Assembly: GCA_963792915.1 (NCBI GenBank)
Contig: CAWBYD010000003.1
Location: 1,054,001-1,118,000 of the forward strand
Direction of reading: 5' to 3'
DNA length: 64,000 nt
DNA from: Solirubrobacter sp963792915
GTDB lineage: Bacteria > Actinomycetota > Thermoleophilia > Solirubrobacterales > Solirubrobacteraceae
Positions 8,709-16,656 of the stretch are shown here, in pieces. The stretch's first letter is position 1, and each line of letters starts with the position of its first letter. A program made the position numbers and the translations under genes. A model generated the notes under the pieces. The model made no database searches and had not been told where the DNA came from. It was given only the letters and a program-made list of their open reading frames with translations.

Positions 8709-9293
8709 ATGGCGGGACAGGACCCCAAGAAGTTCGACCCCGCCCGGGCGCACATGCTCGACGCTCCCGAGCGGGAGCAATACCTGCCCACCGACGCGCT
8801 CGTCGCCCTGCTGGAGCTGCAGGGCGGCGAGACCGTCGTCGACTACGGCGCGGGGACCGGGCGGCTGACCATCCCGGTGGCGCGCGTGCTGCGCGACGGC
8901 GGTCGCGTCGTCGCGGTCGACAGCAGCCGCGAGATGCTCGGCCATCTCCGCACGCGCCTGGACGCCGGTGCGAACGTCGTCGTGGAGCACGTGCCCGACG
9001 ACGCGGTGCCGCTGCCTGACGGCGCCGCAGATCGCGTGCTGGCCGTGAACCTCCTGCACGAGGTCCGCGGCGAGCGCGCGCTCGACGAGATGCGCCGCCT
9101 CGTCGCCCGCGACGGCTTCGTGCTCGTCGTCGACTGGGAGCGCGACCGGCCACGCGACGCCGGCCCGCCCGACGAGCTCCTCTACGACGCCGCCGAGGCG
9201 ACCGCGCTGCTCGCCGACGCCGGCCTGCTCGCCCGGCCGGCGCCGGTCGAGCTGCCGTTCCACTTCGCCCTCATCGCCACCCCGACCCAGTAG
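8709..9293 (+). CDS. Class I SAM-dependent methyltransferase
   Basis: 194 aa. Motif I is TVVDYGAGTGRL (~43-53), the acidic ribose-binding strand is VVAVDSSREML, and post-I/II motifs follow (LPDGAADRVLAVNLLHEV). The N-terminal DPKKFDPARAHMLDAPER is like the UbiE-type 'arsenite methyltransferase/methyltransferase domain' proteins. It lacks the four conserved Cys of ArsM, so arsenic methylation is unlikely. Only four bases separate it from the transporter. In this operon a thiol or metalloid acceptor is possible but unproved. Confidence 0.75.
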   Translation: MAGQDPKKFDPARAHMLDAPEREQYLPTDALVALLELQGGETVVDYGAGTGRLTIPVARVLRDGGRVVAVDSSREMLGHLRTRLDAGANVVVEHVPDDAVPLPDGAADRVLAVNLLHEVRGERALDEMRRLVARDGFVLVVDWERDRPRDAGPPDELLYDAAEATALLADAGLLARPAPVELPFHFALIATPTQ

Positions 9294-9299
9294 GAGCTG

Positions 9300-9629
9300 T
9301 TGCCTTCCATGTTGTTCTCCAGGACACCTTCGATGTCCCCGGCCGACGTGGCCGAAGCGCTTGGTCGCGGACGGCTGACGGTCATCGACGTCCGCGAGCC
9401 GGCCGAGCTGCGTGCCGGCCGCATCAAGGGCGCACGCAACATCCCGCTCGGCCAGCTCGGCGGGCGGCTGAGCGAGCTCCAGGGCGGCGCGACCGTCGCG
9501 TTCGTCTGCCGGTCCGGCGCGCGCAGCGCCCGCGCCACCCGTGCCGCCGCGAAGGCCGGCGTCGAGGCCGTCAATGTCCGCGGCGGCGTCCAGGGCTGGG
9601 CGCGTGCCGGTCTCCCGCTCACCCGTTAG
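9300..9629 (+). CDS. Single-domain rhodanese sulfurtransferase
   Basis: 109 aa from TTG at 9300, or 106 aa from ATG at 9309. It is a complete rhodanese fold: VIDVREPAELRAGRIKGARN, then the catalytic loop CRSGARS with the nucleophile at about C70, ending GGVQGWARAGLPL. It carries sulfane sulfur as a Cys persulfide. It lies between the methyltransferase and the persulfide-dioxygenase fusion, and probably works with the latter. Confidence 0.85.
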   Translation: MPSMLFSRTPSMSPADVAEALGRGRLTVIDVREPAELRAGRIKGARNIPLGQLGGRLSELQGGATVAFVCRSGARSARATRAAAKAGVEAVNVRGGVQGWARAGLPLTR

Positions 9630-9638
9630 GAGCACCGC

Positions 9639-11024
9639 ATGATCTTCCGCCAGATCACCCATGACGACCTTGGCTGCGCGTCGTATCTGATCGGCGACGA
9701 CGACGCCGGCGTAGCGGCGGTCGTGGATCCGAAGCTCGACGTCGAGGAGTATCTCGCGCTCGCGCGCTACATGGGCGTGCGGATCGAGCACATCCTCGAG
9801 ACGCACAACCACGCCGACCACGTCTCCGGCCACGGCCGGCTTGCGGCCGCCACAGGGGCGGTAATCCACGTCCACCGCGAGGCCGCTCCGGACTATCCGC
9901 ACGTGCCCTTCGACGACGGCTGGGAGCTGGAGCTCGGCAGCGTGCGCGTGTGCGCGCTGCACACGCCCGGGCACCGGCCCGAGCACACGGCGTTCGCGCT
10001 CGTCGACACCGCGCGCGGGCCCGAGCCGTGGGCGGTGCTGACCGGCGACACGCTGTTCGTGGGAGACATCGCGCGGCCGGACCTGGCGGTCGACAAGGAG
10101 GAGGGCGCGCACGGGATGTTCGCGTCGCTGCGCGGGAAGCTGCTGACGCTGCCGGGCGCGTGCGAGGTGTGGCCCGGGCATCTGGGCGGATCGCTGTGCG
10201 GCGGCCCGGGCATGGACATGAAGGTCTCGTCGACGATCGCCTACGAGCTCGCCCACAACGACCTGCTGGCCGAGGACGACGAGGACGCGTTCGTGGCGCG
10301 CGCGATCGCGTCGCTGGCGCCGCAGCCGCCGAACTTCGAGGCGATCGTCGCGCTCAACCGCGGGCCGCTGGGCAGCCGCCGCACCGAGCCCGAGCCGCTC
10401 ACGCCACGCCAGGTCGAGCTCAAGCGCGATCAGGGCGCCGTCATCGTCGATGTGCGCACCGACCTGCAGTTCGACGACGCGCACATCCCCGGCGCGATCT
10501 GCAACCCGGCGGTTCGCGCCGGCTTCGGGACCAAGCTTGCCTGGGTCGCCGCCCGCGACCGCGAGCTCGTGCTCGTCGGCCGCGACGACCAGGACGCGTT
10601 GCGCGCCGCGCGTCTGGCGGCGGCCGTCGGCGTCACCGAGGTTGCAGGCTACCTGGCCGGTGGGATGACGAGCTGGCGCGAGGAGAAGCGCCCGACCGAG
10701 TCGCTCGAGCGCATCGACGTCGAAGCGCTGCACGGACGCATCGACGCATTGCAGGTCCTCGACGTGCGGGAGCGGCGCGAGTGGGAGCACGTTCACATCC
10801 CGGGCTCCGTCCACGTCCCCTACCACGACATCGACGGCATCCCGGCCGGCATCAAGCCGGACCGCCCCGTCGCCGTCGTCTGCTCCTCCGGCCAGCGCAG
10901 CGCGGTCGCCGCGTCACTGCTGATGCGCCGTGGCATGCGTGAGGTGATCCACGTCGCCGACGGCGGCGTCGGCACCTGGGAGAAGTGCGGCTGGCCGACC
11001 GTTGCGGCGACGATCACGGTCTGA
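9639..11024 (+). CDS. Persulfide dioxygenase-like MBL fold fused to two rhodanese domains (CstB/Blh-like)
   Basis: 461 aa. Residues 1-245 are a metallo-beta-lactamase domain of the ETHE1 type, with THNHADHVSGH at 55-65, HTPGH at 108-112 and the metal Asp in LTGDTLFVGDIARPDL. Residues ~255-355 are a rhodanese fold with no Cys at the catalytic loop (LVLVGRDDQDALRA), a pseudo-rhodanese. Residues ~360-461 are a second rhodanese with an active loop CSSGQRS. This order is the CstB architecture, which oxidises persulfide to sulfite and then makes thiosulfate. It is the last gene of the ArsR operon and its strongest functional marker. Confidence is high for domains, moderate for substrate. Confidence 0.88.
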   Translation: MIFRQITHDDLGCASYLIGDDDAGVAAVVDPKLDVEEYLALARYMGVRIEHILETHNHADHVSGHGRLAAATGAVIHVHREAAPDYPHVPFDDGWELELGSVRVCALHTPGHRPEHTAFALVDTARGPEPWAVLTGDTLFVGDIARPDLAVDKEEGAHGMFASLRGKLLTLPGACEVWPGHLGGSLCGGPGMDMKVSSTIAYELAHNDLLAEDDEDAFVARAIASLAPQPPNFEAIVALNRGPLGSRRTEPEPLTPRQVELKRDQGAVIVDVRTDLQFDDAHIPGAICNPAVRAGFGTKLAWVAARDRELVLVGRDDQDALRAARLAAAVGVTEVAGYLAGGMTSWREEKRPTESLERIDVEALHGRIDALQVLDVRERREWEHVHIPGSVHVPYHDIDGIPAGIKPDRPVAVVCSSGQRSAVAASLLMRRGMREVIHVADGGVGTWEKCGWPTVAATITV

Positions 11025-11290
11025 AAAGACCCGGCGCACAACGTCGATGACAGCGCGTCGTCCACGGGTTGGCGCCGGTTTGCGTCAACAGGCCACTGCG
11101 CTCGGTGGGATCGCCGGATCGTCGAGGTGATCGCGCATCGCCGCGGAAGCGTGATCGTCGACCTCTCGACGCACAGGGCGTGCGCGAATTCGACGAGCGG
11201 GCCGCCCCCGTACTGCAAACGCACCGCATCGCCACCGGGCTGCCGCACTGAGACCGGATCGACATGGATGTCTCCTGTGGATGGATGTGC

Positions 11291-12430
11291 TCAGGGCAGG
11301 GAGATCGATTCGCGACGGCTGCGCCGGGCGGTCTGGGCGGCCACGGTCAGCCATGCGCAGACGAGGACGCCGTAGAGGGCGACGCTCGCGCCGGTGAGGA
11401 ACGCCGCGTGCGTATGGACGGCAAGCTGCGAGGTTCCGGTGACGACCGTGCCGACCGGGAAGGTGAAGCTCCACCAGGTTGGGGAGAACGGCAGCCCCTG
11501 CCCGATCGTCCTCACCGTGATCGCGGCGGCGAGGGCCATCCAGGCGACCGCGAACCCCCACACCGGGACGCCGTAGAGGAGCGCCATGGCGTCCATGGCG
11601 CGGGCATACAGGCTGCCGATCGAGCCGTGGGCGGCGTGCGCGAGCAGCCCGGCGGCGGTCACCGACTGGCCCAGCGGACCCAACACGATCCACAGCGTCG
11701 GGATCATCCGTGCGGCGCCGACGCCGTGGCTCGTGAGCCGGTGCCAGAGCAGGGCGATCATGTTCAGCGACAGGAACAGGCTGATGCCGAACATCGCGTA
11801 GCAGGCAAGGAGCAGCGCGAGGCGCCCTTGTCCGGGCGGCAGGTATGCAATCAGGCCCGCGCCGGTCGCGGCGGAGACCATCGGCGGGACGACCGGCATC
11901 AGCCAGCTGCCGGCCGCGTCTTCGAGCGCCGGGGTCATCTCGGTGAACAACAGATACGGGATGGCGACCGTGGTGGCGAGGCCGGTGACGGTGCCGAGCG
12001 TCCACAGCGCCTCGTCGAGCCGCACCGCCGCGCCGGTCCCGACGAGCTGCTTGCCCACCAGCAGGGCACCGGCGCCGACCGTGAGCATCGCCATCGGCGG
12101 CGCGCCATAGAACGGGGCCATCGCGAGCGTGCGGTGATGTGCGCGGGCGGTCTCGGGGATCTGCAGCCACTGGAGCGCCGTCAAGGCCGTGAGCGCCGCG
12201 AGCATCAGCGCCGCGAGGATCCAGATCGCCGGCGCGACGGCGGCGAGGCCCGGGACGTGGACGGGGAGCAGCGCTGCGGCGTTGGCGACGATGCCGGTGC
12301 CCATCACGGACGCGAACCAATTCGGTGCGACGCTCGCGACGAGGTCATGACCACGTCGCGGAGCGCATAGGCGGCGCTCGACCGGCGCGGTCGGTAGGGC
12401 TGCTGCGATCGCTTGGTCCATGGCACGCAT
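11291..12430 (-). CDS. TDT/TehA-SLAC1 family anion or C4-dicarboxylate transporter
   Basis: 379 aa with ten hydrophobic helices. VAPNWFASVMGTGIVANAAA and FPVGTVVTGTSQLAVHT are typical of tellurite-resistance/dicarboxylate transporters and sulfite exporters of the TDT family. Start at 12430; a Met three codons later is possible. It is divergent from a LysR gene across a 74-bp gap holding an inverted repeat, the usual arrangement of a LysR-controlled exporter. The next gene rightward on the map is the persulfide operon, convergent with it, so sulfite efflux is an attractive but unproved role. The 266 bp between the two stops hold nothing I recognise. Confidence 0.8.
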   Translation of the reverse strand: MRAMDQAIAAALPTAPVERRLCAPRRGHDLVASVAPNWFASVMGTGIVANAAALLPVHVPGLAAVAPAIWILAALMLAALTALTALQWLQIPETARAHHRTLAMAPFYGAPPMAMLTVGAGALLVGKQLVGTGAAVRLDEALWTLGTVTGLATTVAIPYLLFTEMTPALEDAAGSWLMPVVPPMVSAATGAGLIAYLPPGQGRLALLLACYAMFGISLFLSLNMIALLWHRLTSHGVGAARMIPTLWIVLGPLGQSVTAAGLLAHAAHGSIGSLYARAMDAMALLYGVPVWGFAVAWMALAAAITVRTIGQGLPFSPTWWSFTFPVGTVVTGTSQLAVHTHAAFLTGASVALYGVLVCAWLTVAAQTARRSRRESISLP

Positions 12431-12476
12431 GGTCGGGGCGGGGTGACCCGGCCACCAGTCGTATCTCGCATCTTCT

Positions 12477-12491
12477 ATTCCTGTCGGGAAT
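12477..12491. promoter_or_regulatory. LysR-type operator ATTCC-N5-GGAAT
   Basis: A perfect inverted repeat, ATTCC (12477-12481) and GGAAT (12487-12491), with the T-N11-A spacing of LysR boxes. It lies 13 bases before the LysR start in the short divergent spacer shared with the TDT transporter. Confidence 0.6.
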
Positions 12492-12504
12492 GTAAAGTTG
12501 CCGT

Positions 12505-13437
12505 GTGGCCGCCTTCTCCTCAGACGCCGATCCCCTGCCCGGCAGCGAGCTCGCAGCGTTCACCGCGGCCGTCGAGAGCGGCAGCGTCCAGGGCGCTGCC
12601 GACGCGTTGCAGCTGACTCAGTCAGCGGCGACGAAGCGCATCCAGAGCCTGGAACGCCGGCTGGGCGATCAGCTGCTCGAGCGGGGGCGGTTCGGCGTGC
12701 GCCCCACCGCACTCGGGCGTACTGCATACCCGCTGGCCAAGCGGGCGCTCGAGGCGCTGGCCGACATCGCGCAGGCGGTCGAGCTGTCCGGAACGAAGGC
12801 GGCGAAGCCGTTGCGCTTGAGCGCGAGCCTCACGATCGGCGAGTTCCTGTTGCCGTCGTGGCTGGCGCGATTCCGGTCGCAGCGGCCGGACGTCCACCCG
12901 CAGCTGGACGTCGTCAATTCGAGCGCCGTGATGGCCGCGCTGCGCGAGCGCACGGCCGAGATCGGCTTCGTCGAGGGACTCGATCCGCTCGACGAGTGGG
13001 AGAGCATGACGGTCGGCGGCGACGAGCTTGTGGTCGTCGTGGCCGCCGACCATCGCTGGGCGCGACGACGAGCGGTCCGGGCGGCCGAGCTCCTCGCCGA
13101 GCCCTACCTCACCCGCGAACGGCACTCCGGGACCCGCGCGGTGGCGGACACGGCGCTCGCTCGCGCAGGCATCGCGCTGACGCCGGACCTCGAGGCGGCC
13201 AGCCTTCAGAGCCTCAAGCGCGCCATCCGCGACGGCGGCTTCACGCTCATCTCACGGCTCACGATCGAAGCCGAGCAGCAAGCGGGAGCTCTGACCGCGC
13301 TTCCCGTCCGCGGCGTGGATCTCGATCGCGACCTCCAAGCGATCCGGCGGCGCGCCAAGCCGATCGAGCCCGCCGGCTCGTTCTGGAACTGGATGGTCGA
13401 GCAGCGTCTCGGAGGTCCGAGCAAGACCGCTGCGTGA
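12505..13437 (+). CDS. LysR-family transcriptional regulator
   Basis: 310 aa from GTG at 12505. An N-terminal HTH (residues ~13-70, FTAAVESGSVQGAADALQLT and RIQSLERRLGDQLLERG) precedes an effector domain of the periplasmic-binding fold (~95-295). It is divergent from the TDT transporter and probably controls it through the ATTCC-N5-GGAAT box. The sensed compound cannot be read from sequence. The stop is followed in the same frame by a truncated enolase. Confidence 0.88.
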   Translation: MAAFSSDADPLPGSELAAFTAAVESGSVQGAADALQLTQSAATKRIQSLERRLGDQLLERGRFGVRPTALGRTAYPLAKRALEALADIAQAVELSGTKAAKPLRLSASLTIGEFLLPSWLARFRSQRPDVHPQLDVVNSSAVMAALRERTAEIGFVEGLDPLDEWESMTVGGDELVVVVAADHRWARRRAVRAAELLAEPYLTRERHSGTRAVADTALARAGIALTPDLEAASLQSLKRAIRDGGFTLISRLTIEAEQQAGALTALPVRGVDLDRDLQAIRRRAKPIEPAGSFWNWMVEQRLGGPSKTAA

Positions 13438-14304
13438 TCGACGGAGCACGCGGCGGGAGCCGGCGAGCGTCCCGGCGCGCGCATCCTGCCCGTGCCGACG
13501 ATGAACGGGCTCAACGGCGGTGTGCATGCGGATAACTCCGTCGACTTCCAGGAGTTCATGGTGGCGCCCGTCGGCGCCGGCTCGTTCGCCCAGGCCATCC
13601 AGATGGGCTCGGAGGTGTACCACCACCTGCAGTCGACGCTTCAGGGCCGTCGCCTGGGAACCGGCGTCGACGACGAGGGCGGCTTCGCACCGTCGCCCGA
13701 CTCCAATGAGGCGCCTCTCGAGTTGCTGGTCGCGGCGATAGAAGCCGCTGGCTACCGCCCCGGCCGCGACATCGCCATCTGCCTCGATCCCGCCGCCAGC
13801 GAGTTCTTCCGCGACGGGCGCTACGAGCTCGCCGGCGAGATGTGCGGGCGCTACCCGATCCTCTCGCTCGAGGACGGCATGGCCGAGCAGGACTGGGACG
13901 GCTGGGAAGCGCTGACCGAGCGGCTCGGCGCGGGGTACCAGCTCGTCGGAGACGGCATCTTCGTCACCAACCCGTCCATCCTGCGCGACGGCATCGCGCG
14001 CGGCATCGCGAACTGCGATCCTGATCAAGCTCAACCAGATCGGCAGGCTCACCGAGACCCTCGACACGATCGCGATGGCGCGCGACGCCGGTTACCGCTG
14101 CGTCATCTCGCACCCCTCGGGCGAAACCGAGGACACCTTCATCGCCGACCTCGCGTCGCGGTCGCCACCGGCGTGGGCCAGATCAAGTCCGGCGCTCCGG
14201 CCCGCTCGGAGCGCGTGGCGAAGTACAACCAGCTGTTGCGCATCGAGGAGGAGCTCGGCGAGCGTGCGCTCTCCGCAGGGCGAGGCGCCGTCGCGATCGC
14301 CTGA
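13438..14304 (+). pseudogene. eno: Enolase, 5'-truncated and with two frameshifts
   Basis: The first ~145 residues are missing. Homology begins at ARILPVPTMNGLNGG directly after the LysR stop and continues through DNSVDFQEFMVAPVG, DDEGGFAPSPDSN and YPILSLEDGMAEQDWDGW. At about 14019 the frame moves to LIKLNQIGRLTETLD, MARDAGYRCVISHPSGETED. Near 14158 it moves back to VATGVGQIKSG and YNQLLRIEEELGER. The second shift restores the original frame. Without the N-terminal domain and with the shifts it cannot be a functional glycolytic enzyme; the organism must carry a complete copy elsewhere. The IS element begins 66 bases downstream. Confidence 0.85.
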
Positions 14305-14369
14305 GCCTCCACGACCAGGGTGGCGCCGAGCGACGGGGGCGCGAGGCGGGACTGGTGAGCGGCGCAGAC

Positions 14370-14399
14370 TTCAACCCGGCTTCCGCAGTTAGTGGGCAC
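14370..14399 (+). repeat. Left terminal inverted repeat of the IS
   Basis: The segment beginning TTCAACCCGGCTTCCGCAGT matches the reverse complement of 16331-16360 at 27 of 30 positions. Confidence 0.85.
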
Positions 14400-14513
14400 G
14401 CGGATGTGACGGGATCGCGCTTGTGGAGCGGGATCGAGGGACTTTGTGCGCTTGTGCGCCGTGTGCCCACGCGTTGCGGTCCGGGCGGGCCGGGCCGGCG
14501 TGGTGGCGGCGGG

Positions 14514-16199
14514 TCAGGCGGGTTGGAGGGTGGTGATCCGCGGCGGCGCGGGGATCGCGAGCGCGTCGAGGATCTGGCGGTGCGCGTCGGTGAGCGGCGT
14601 GGTCTGTTGGACGGTGCCGTCGGGCCCTTGGAGGGTGACGAGGTGCAGGCGTTGGAGTTCGAGCGCGATTCGGCGCCAGGTCAGTTGGGTCTTGCGTTCG
14701 CTGATGCGGATCAGGAGCAGCGCGAGCCAGCAGATCAGGATGTGCGCGCGGATGCGGTGCTCGAGGCGGTGAAAGACCGGGCGGAGCTCGAGCGTGCTCT
14801 TGAGGTCGCGGAAGCCGCGTTCGGCTTCGAGCAGGTTCTTGTAGCCGAGCGCGACGTCTTCGGCGGACAGGTCGGGATCACTGGTGGAGAGCAGGTATTT
14901 GCCGTCCAGGCGCTCTTCGGCGGTGATCTTGGCGCGGTCGATCCGTAGGCGCCCGGACGGGGTTTGGCGCAGGTAGCGTCCGAGGGTGGGGTGGTCGCGC
15001 AGGGCGCATTCGGCGCGGTGATGCGCGCCGTCGGCCTTGGAGTTGGTGCTCTTCGCGCGCGCCGCGGCGATCCGGTCGAGCTCGGCCTGCAGGCGCGTGA
15101 TCGTGTCGTCGCGGTGGGTCTTGTCGCGTTCGGCTTCGGCGGGGTTGTGGCAGACGATGAAGCGCTTGGCCGCGTCGGCGTCACCGACGCGGACCTCCTT
15201 GACGCGCAGGTTGTCGCGGACGGTTTGATAGCGGCCTTGACGCGAGAGCGCCTCGCGCGCGTCGGCGCTGCCGTCGCGCATCCGTTCGCCGGCGATCCAG
15301 TGCCCGCCGGCGCGGGTCAGGTAGCGCAGGTTCTCGTCGGAGCTAAAGCCGCGGTCGATGACGGTGACGACGCGGCCGAGACGCCAGCCTCTGAGGTCGT
15401 CCTTGACCTCGGTGATGACCGACATGTCGTTGGTGTTGCCGGGCCAGACCCAGACGCGGACCGGGATCCCGTCCCGGGTGACCGCGAGGCCGATCACGAC
15501 TTGGGGCAGATCGGGGCGGTGGTCCTTGCTGTGCCCGTAGGCCCGAAACGCCGGCGCGCCGTCGTCGCCCGCCGGGTCGGGTTCGTCGCGTTCGAAGTAC
15601 GTGCTCGTGGTGTCGAAGAACAGCAGGTCGACCTCGAGGTTCAGCAGATCGGCGGTGGCGAAGAACACTGCCTCTTGGACCTTGGCCTGCGCGTCGGCCT
15701 CGACCAGCAGGTCCATCGCGCGGTAGGCCTGGTCCTCGTCCATCGCCTCAAGGCCGGGGATGTGCGCGTCCTGGCTGGCCCACTCGGCGGCGGCGAGTTT
15801 CGAGCACGGATCGAGCGCGCGGTTGGCGACCAGCGCGAACAGCACCCGCTCGACATCGGTGCTGAAACGCCGCGCGCCGAGCACGCCGCGCAGCGCGCGA
15901 TCGACACCCAGTTGCTTCCAGAGCGCGTCCAGCAGCCACGCCCCGCCCAACGGGCGCGATCCGGTGACCTCGAACTCGCCCGCGCTGGCGGGCAGCGGCC
16001 CGCCGCCGTCGCCGTCGGTAAAGCGCGTGATCGAGGCCGCCAACCGGCGCAGACCGTCGAGGTCGAGCTCGTCCTCGCGGCCGAGGTTGACCAGCACCTC
16101 CGCCCGCGTGACCCCCTCGACGCGGCGGTTGTGCGCGAGCTGCACGTAGCCGACGGTCGTCCCGTCGGTGCGCTTGCGCTGCGTCCGCCGCAGATACAT
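14514..16199 (-). CDS. IS1634-family DDE transposase
   Basis: 561 aa. The start at 16199 (MYLRRTQRKRTDG) is chosen because family members begin with this segment; the open frame runs further upstream. The DDE residues are visible: first Asp in LLFFDTTSTYFERDE, second in VVTVIDRGFSSDENL, and Glu in NLLEAERGFRDLKSTLELRP, followed by HRIRAHILICWLALLL. Full length and intact, so the element may still be mobile. Confidence 0.92.
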   Translation of the reverse strand: MYLRRTQRKRTDGTTVGYVQLAHNRRVEGVTRAEVLVNLGREDELDLDGLRRLAASITRFTDGDGGGPLPASAGEFEVTGSRPLGGAWLLDALWKQLGVDRALRGVLGARRFSTDVERVLFALVANRALDPCSKLAAAEWASQDAHIPGLEAMDEDQAYRAMDLLVEADAQAKVQEAVFFATADLLNLEVDLLFFDTTSTYFERDEPDPAGDDGAPAFRAYGHSKDHRPDLPQVVIGLAVTRDGIPVRVWVWPGNTNDMSVITEVKDDLRGWRLGRVVTVIDRGFSSDENLRYLTRAGGHWIAGERMRDGSADAREALSRQGRYQTVRDNLRVKEVRVGDADAAKRFIVCHNPAEAERDKTHRDDTITRLQAELDRIAAARAKSTNSKADGAHHRAECALRDHPTLGRYLRQTPSGRLRIDRAKITAEERLDGKYLLSTSDPDLSAEDVALGYKNLLEAERGFRDLKSTLELRPVFHRLEHRIRAHILICWLALLLIRISERKTQLTWRRIALELQRLHLVTLQGPDGTVQQTTPLTDAHRQILDALAIPAPPRITTLQPA

Positions 16200-16330
16200 G
16201 CCCACATCACTACCACAAACCGCATACCTAATGCCGCCTGACCACGCAAACCGTGTGCCCACGCTTTTCGAGCCGCGCGGAACACGATTTGGCTCTAGAA
16301 AGCCAAATCACACCCCGAAATCAGCCCCGT

Positions 16331-16360
16331 GTGCCCTCTAACTGCGGAACCCGGGTTCAA
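16331..16360 (-). repeat. Right terminal inverted repeat of the IS
   Basis: Reads TTGAACCCGGGTTCCGCAGT on the minus strand and pairs with the left repeat. Three mismatches lie at positions 3, 11 and 24. Confidence 0.85.
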
Positions 16361-16393
16361 CACGGGGTGCCTCTGCGTCTCAGTTCGCGTTGC

Positions 16394-16624
16394 TCACCTT
16401 CGGCGTCGGAGCTCCCATCCGCTGGCCAGAAATGCCGCCGCGACCGCCACCCCGATCCCGTAGCCAACGGCGGACACCCCGACCGTCCTCCAGATGCCTC
16501 TCCCCGTCTGGGCGACAGCGACTCCGCCGATCAGGAGGGCGAGAGCCATGACGGCGTAGCGGCGAAGCCGGCGCTGTCGGGCTCTCGCGTCGCCGTTGCC
16601 GTCTCCTCTCTGCGGCGCTGCCAT
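16394..16624 (-). CDS. Small membrane protein, 76 aa
   Basis: Not recognised. A basic, charged N-terminus (RARQRRLRRY) is followed by two predicted transmembrane helices (VMALALLIGGVAVAQTG and VSAVGYGIGVAVAAAFLAS) and an arginine tail. It lies 32 bases beyond the stop of the DUF190 gene on the same strand, so it may be the last gene of the fluoride cluster. Confidence 0.5.
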   Translation of the reverse strand: MAAPQRGDGNGDARARQRRLRRYAVMALALLIGGVAVAQTGRGIWRTVGVSAVGYGIGVAVAAAFLASGWELRRRR

Positions 16625-16656
16625 CGTGTCGCGCGGCTCAGGCCGGACGGCTGCGG

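Larger units (their letters stand above)
14370..16360 (-). mobile_element. IS1634-type insertion sequence, complete with terminal inverted repeats
   Basis: About 1.99 kb bounded by 30-bp imperfect inverted repeats (27 of 30 positions match) and carrying one full-length transposase on the minus strand. No flanking target duplication could be identified by eye, so either the boundaries are off by a few bases or the original flanks have recombined. It lies just beyond the truncated enolase. Confidence 0.85.
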
